Source: Algoriphagus lutimaris
GTDB taxonomy: Bacteria; Bacteroidota; Bacteroidia; Cytophagales; Cyclobacteriaceae
Assembly (NCBI RefSeq): GCF_017051705.1
Contig: NZ_JAFIDJ010000002.1
Coordinates: forward strand, 640,384 to 704,383
DNA: 64,000 nt
Direction: 5' to 3'
The notes beneath the pieces are model-generated. The model had not been told where the DNA came from, searched no databases, and saw only the letters and a program-made list of their open reading frames with translations. Within the stretch, counting starts at the first letter, position 1; every line of letters starts with the position of its first letter. The position numbers and the translations under genes are program-made. Positions 62,332-64,000 of this stretch are shown here, piece by piece.

Positions 62332-62850
62332 ATGGAGATCGAACTACTTAAAGGAGATATCACCCAACTAGCCGTAGATGCCATTGTCAATGCAGCAAAT
62401 ACTTCCTTATTGGGTGGAGGAGGAGTGGATGGAGCAATTCACCAAGCTGGAGGACCCGAAATCCTAGCTGAATGTCAAAAAATCCCAGCTCAACAAGGAG
62501 GATGTAAGGTCGGTGAAGCAGTGATTACGACTGCGGGAAATCTAAAAGCAAACTATGTCATTCACACCGTAGGACCGATTTGGAAGGGTGGTAAGTTCGG
62601 AGAAGCAGAGCTATTGAAGAATTGCTATATCAACTCCCTGAAAATTGCCAGTGAACATGGGGTCAAATCCATTGCCTTCCCCAATATCAGCACAGGAGTC
62701 TATGAATATCCATTGGAAGAAGCCGCGGAGATTGCCATAAAAGCAGTATCGGAAGCCAATTTCCCGGAAATAGAAATCCTCACCTTTGTATGTTTCAATC
62801 AGGAAGACTATGAGCTCTATGACCAAAAACTGAATCAAATGCACAAATGA
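62332..62850 (+). CDS. Macro-domain protein (O-acetyl-ADP-ribose deacetylase type)
   Basis: 172 residues from ATG 62332. A complete MacroD-like domain: [34 protein letters not shown] (ADP-ribose loop), [10 protein letters not shown], and [14 protein letters not shown] (diphosphate loop). Such enzymes hydrolyse O-acetyl-ADP-ribose or remove mono-ADP-ribose from proteins in the cytoplasm. Length equals that of the bacterial YmdB group. An upstream in-frame TTG (62308) is a less likely start. Coding style returns to that of region 1 here. Confidence 0.94.
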   Translation: MEIELLKGDITQLAVDAIVNAANTSLLGGGGVDGAIHQAGGPEILAECQKIPAQQGGCKVGEAVITTAGNLKANYVIHTVGPIWKGGKFGEAELLKNCYINSLKIASEHGVKSIAFPNISTGVYEYPLEEAAEIAIKAVSEANFPEIEILTFVCFNQEDYELYDQKLNQMHK

Positions 62851-62965
62851 TCCCCCTCTTTTAACTTTTCGTTCAAGTTAGCACTTTACCTTGTCAACTA
62901 TACCAACCTCCAAAATTGAAGTTGATTGAATTCACTAACTTGTCATTGGTTCTTAATAACAAATA

Positions 62966-63175
62966 ATGAAACTCATCTTACAATCGACAATCACTTGCCC
63001 TGCTTGTGGACATCAAAAAGAAGAAACCATGCCTACCGATGCATGTCAATTCTTTTACGAATGTGAAAACTGTAAGAAAATTTTAAAACCTAAACAGGGT
63101 GACTGTTGTGTTTATTGCAGTTATGGAACAGTGAAATGTCCTCCGATTCAAAAAGGAACGAACTGCTGTGGATAA
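62966..63175 (+). CDS. GDCCVxC-domain protein, cysteine form of a putative selenoprotein family
   Basis: 69 residues with ten cysteines: CPACGH near residue 11, YECENCKK near 31 and the signature GDCCVYCSYG near 45, then CPPIQ and a terminal CC. In this family one Cys of the signature is selenocysteine in some species; here it is an ordinary cysteine codon (TGT). Probably a small metal-binding or redox protein; the role is unknown. Single-gene unit. Confidence 0.85.
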   Translation: MKLILQSTITCPACGHQKEETMPTDACQFFYECENCKKILKPKQGDCCVYCSYGTVKCPPIQKGTNCCG

Positions 63176-63353
63176 TTTTGATTTGAATCAGTAATACTTA
63201 AAACTATATCCTCACCAAGCATTCTTAAAACACCCAAGCTTTCAATCTCTGAATCTTTGCTAAATTAGTACATCACTTGGCAAAACTTCATTCCGTTTTA
63301 TTAGCGATTTGAATGATAATCAGGTATTCCACTCTAAAACAGGTTGAATAATA

Positions 63354-64000
63354 GTGACCAAAGAATTGAAAATAGCAGGATCCATCAATTTTAACAAACG
63401 CTATTTGTCCAGGTATTTTCCAGTAATTTTTGGTATTCTTTCTGGCTTTTCGGTCTTCTATTTTCTGTATTTTTTTGAAGCTTATGGAATTCAAAAAGGA
63501 CTGTCTTACTCAGGCCATTCCCATCTATTTCGAAGCATCAGTTTCGGTGTGTTGACTTTTACCTATCTCACACTGTTCGAAACTTGGCTCAAGCCAAAAT
63601 GGGCAAAAGGTCGCTGGCTGAATCAAACCGCCTGGTATGTAGGTTTAGTGATGTTGGGCAGCCATCTCATCTTTATCCTATTCAATTATTTCTGGAATTG
63701 GCAAGAGTGGGATTTAATAGGCTATGGATTGATTATTAAAGAATTCCCTTTGATGATGGTACTCCCGCTATCCTTTTATTTGGTTCTAAATGCCATGACC
63801 AAACCAAAAGGGATCGACGCGGATTATTTACTATTCCAATCTGAAAATGGCAAAGACCTCTTAAAGGTGAAGTTGAGTGATTTTATGTTTGCAAACTCTT
63901 CTGATAACTACATCACCATTTTTTATCTGTCTCATAACCAAAGCAAGCAGCACTTGATCCGAAAACCCTTGAAGGTGCTGGAAGAAGAATTAAAAACCCA
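63354..64000 (+). CDS. Membrane-bound LytTR regulator, 3' truncated by the window end
   Basis: 215 codons visible from a GTG start; a TGA lies in frame three codons upstream and no ATG is available before the first helix. Four membrane helices (about 22-43, 58-78, 93-113, 125-147) and the start of a LytTR domain (LLKVKLSDFMFANSSDNYITIFYL, HLIRKPLKVLEEELKT). Same design as 47359-48171. The rest of the DNA-binding domain lies beyond base 64000. Confidence 0.85.
   Translation, partial: MTKELKIAGSINFNKRYLSRYFPVIFGILSGFSVFYFLYFFEAYGIQKGLSYSGHSHLFRSISFGVLTFTYLTLFETWLKPKWAKGRWLNQTAWYVGLVMLGSHLIFILFNYFWNWQEWDLIGYGLIIKEFPLMMVLPLSFYLVLNAMTKPKGIDADYLLFQSENGKDLLKVKLSDFMFANSSDNYITIFYLSHNQSKQHLIRKPLKVLEEELKT

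Overview
The window reads as chromosomal DNA of a Bacteroidota bacterium, most likely order Cytophagales (Cyclobacteriaceae-like; this placement is inference). Indicators are a subtilase with a type IX secretion C-terminal domain, 'two-component regulator propeller' sensor kinases, LytTR/LytS signalling, GH3 and SusE-era style extracellular glycosidases, TAnnTTTG-type promoter elements, AT-rich non-Shine-Dalgarno leaders and abundant lipoproteins. No rRNA, tRNA, CRISPR array, transposase or integrase was found.

Region 1 (1-16.9 kb) is ordinary, densely coded and all on the + strand: the 3' part of a secreted S8 peptidase with unusual hexapeptide repeats; three sensor kinases that share one nearly identical kinase core but have three different input modules (TPR, beta-propeller/Y_Y_Y, multi-TM); a stand-alone receiver; a receiver fused to a class III nucleotide cyclase; and a very large PD40-propeller/amidohydrolase fusion ending in a clear terminator.

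Region 2 (about 16.9-52 kb) is quite different. It is a loose array of mostly single, functionally unrelated genes (seven DUF6090-type membrane proteins, SMP-30, GH3, ceramidase-like, Kelch/DUF5060 glycosidase, propeller proteins, serine hydrolase, DUF805, DUF4386, DUF6326) separated by long, repetitive, structured intergenic sequences. Many of the genes are bracketed by a GTT-starting core and a downstream AAC-ending core that are reverse complements of each other, with a sequence that differs from gene to gene (8-13 bp perfect in five cases). The spacers between genes contain long imperfect stems with a 3-nt unpaired spacer on one side and a 5-nt spacer on the other. That is the logic of integron gene cassettes and attC sites, although the cores do not follow the classical GTTRRRY rule and no integrase is present. 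Homology between two copies of one cassette starts exactly at the GTT. I regard this cassette array as the main discovery of the window.

Region 3 (52-62.2 kb) holds a LuxR-type membrane regulator, three paralogous CBM20/esterase proteins (one with swapped domain order), a metallo-beta-lactamase-fold hydrolase, and a series of 3'-terminal gene fragments laid head to tail. Three genes, at 24.8, 55.5 and 58.0 kb, share one palindromic operator plus promoter. Region 4 (62.3-64 kb) returns to ordinary genes: a macro-domain hydrolase, a Cys form of the GDCCVxC putative selenoprotein family, and a truncated membrane-bound LytTR regulator.
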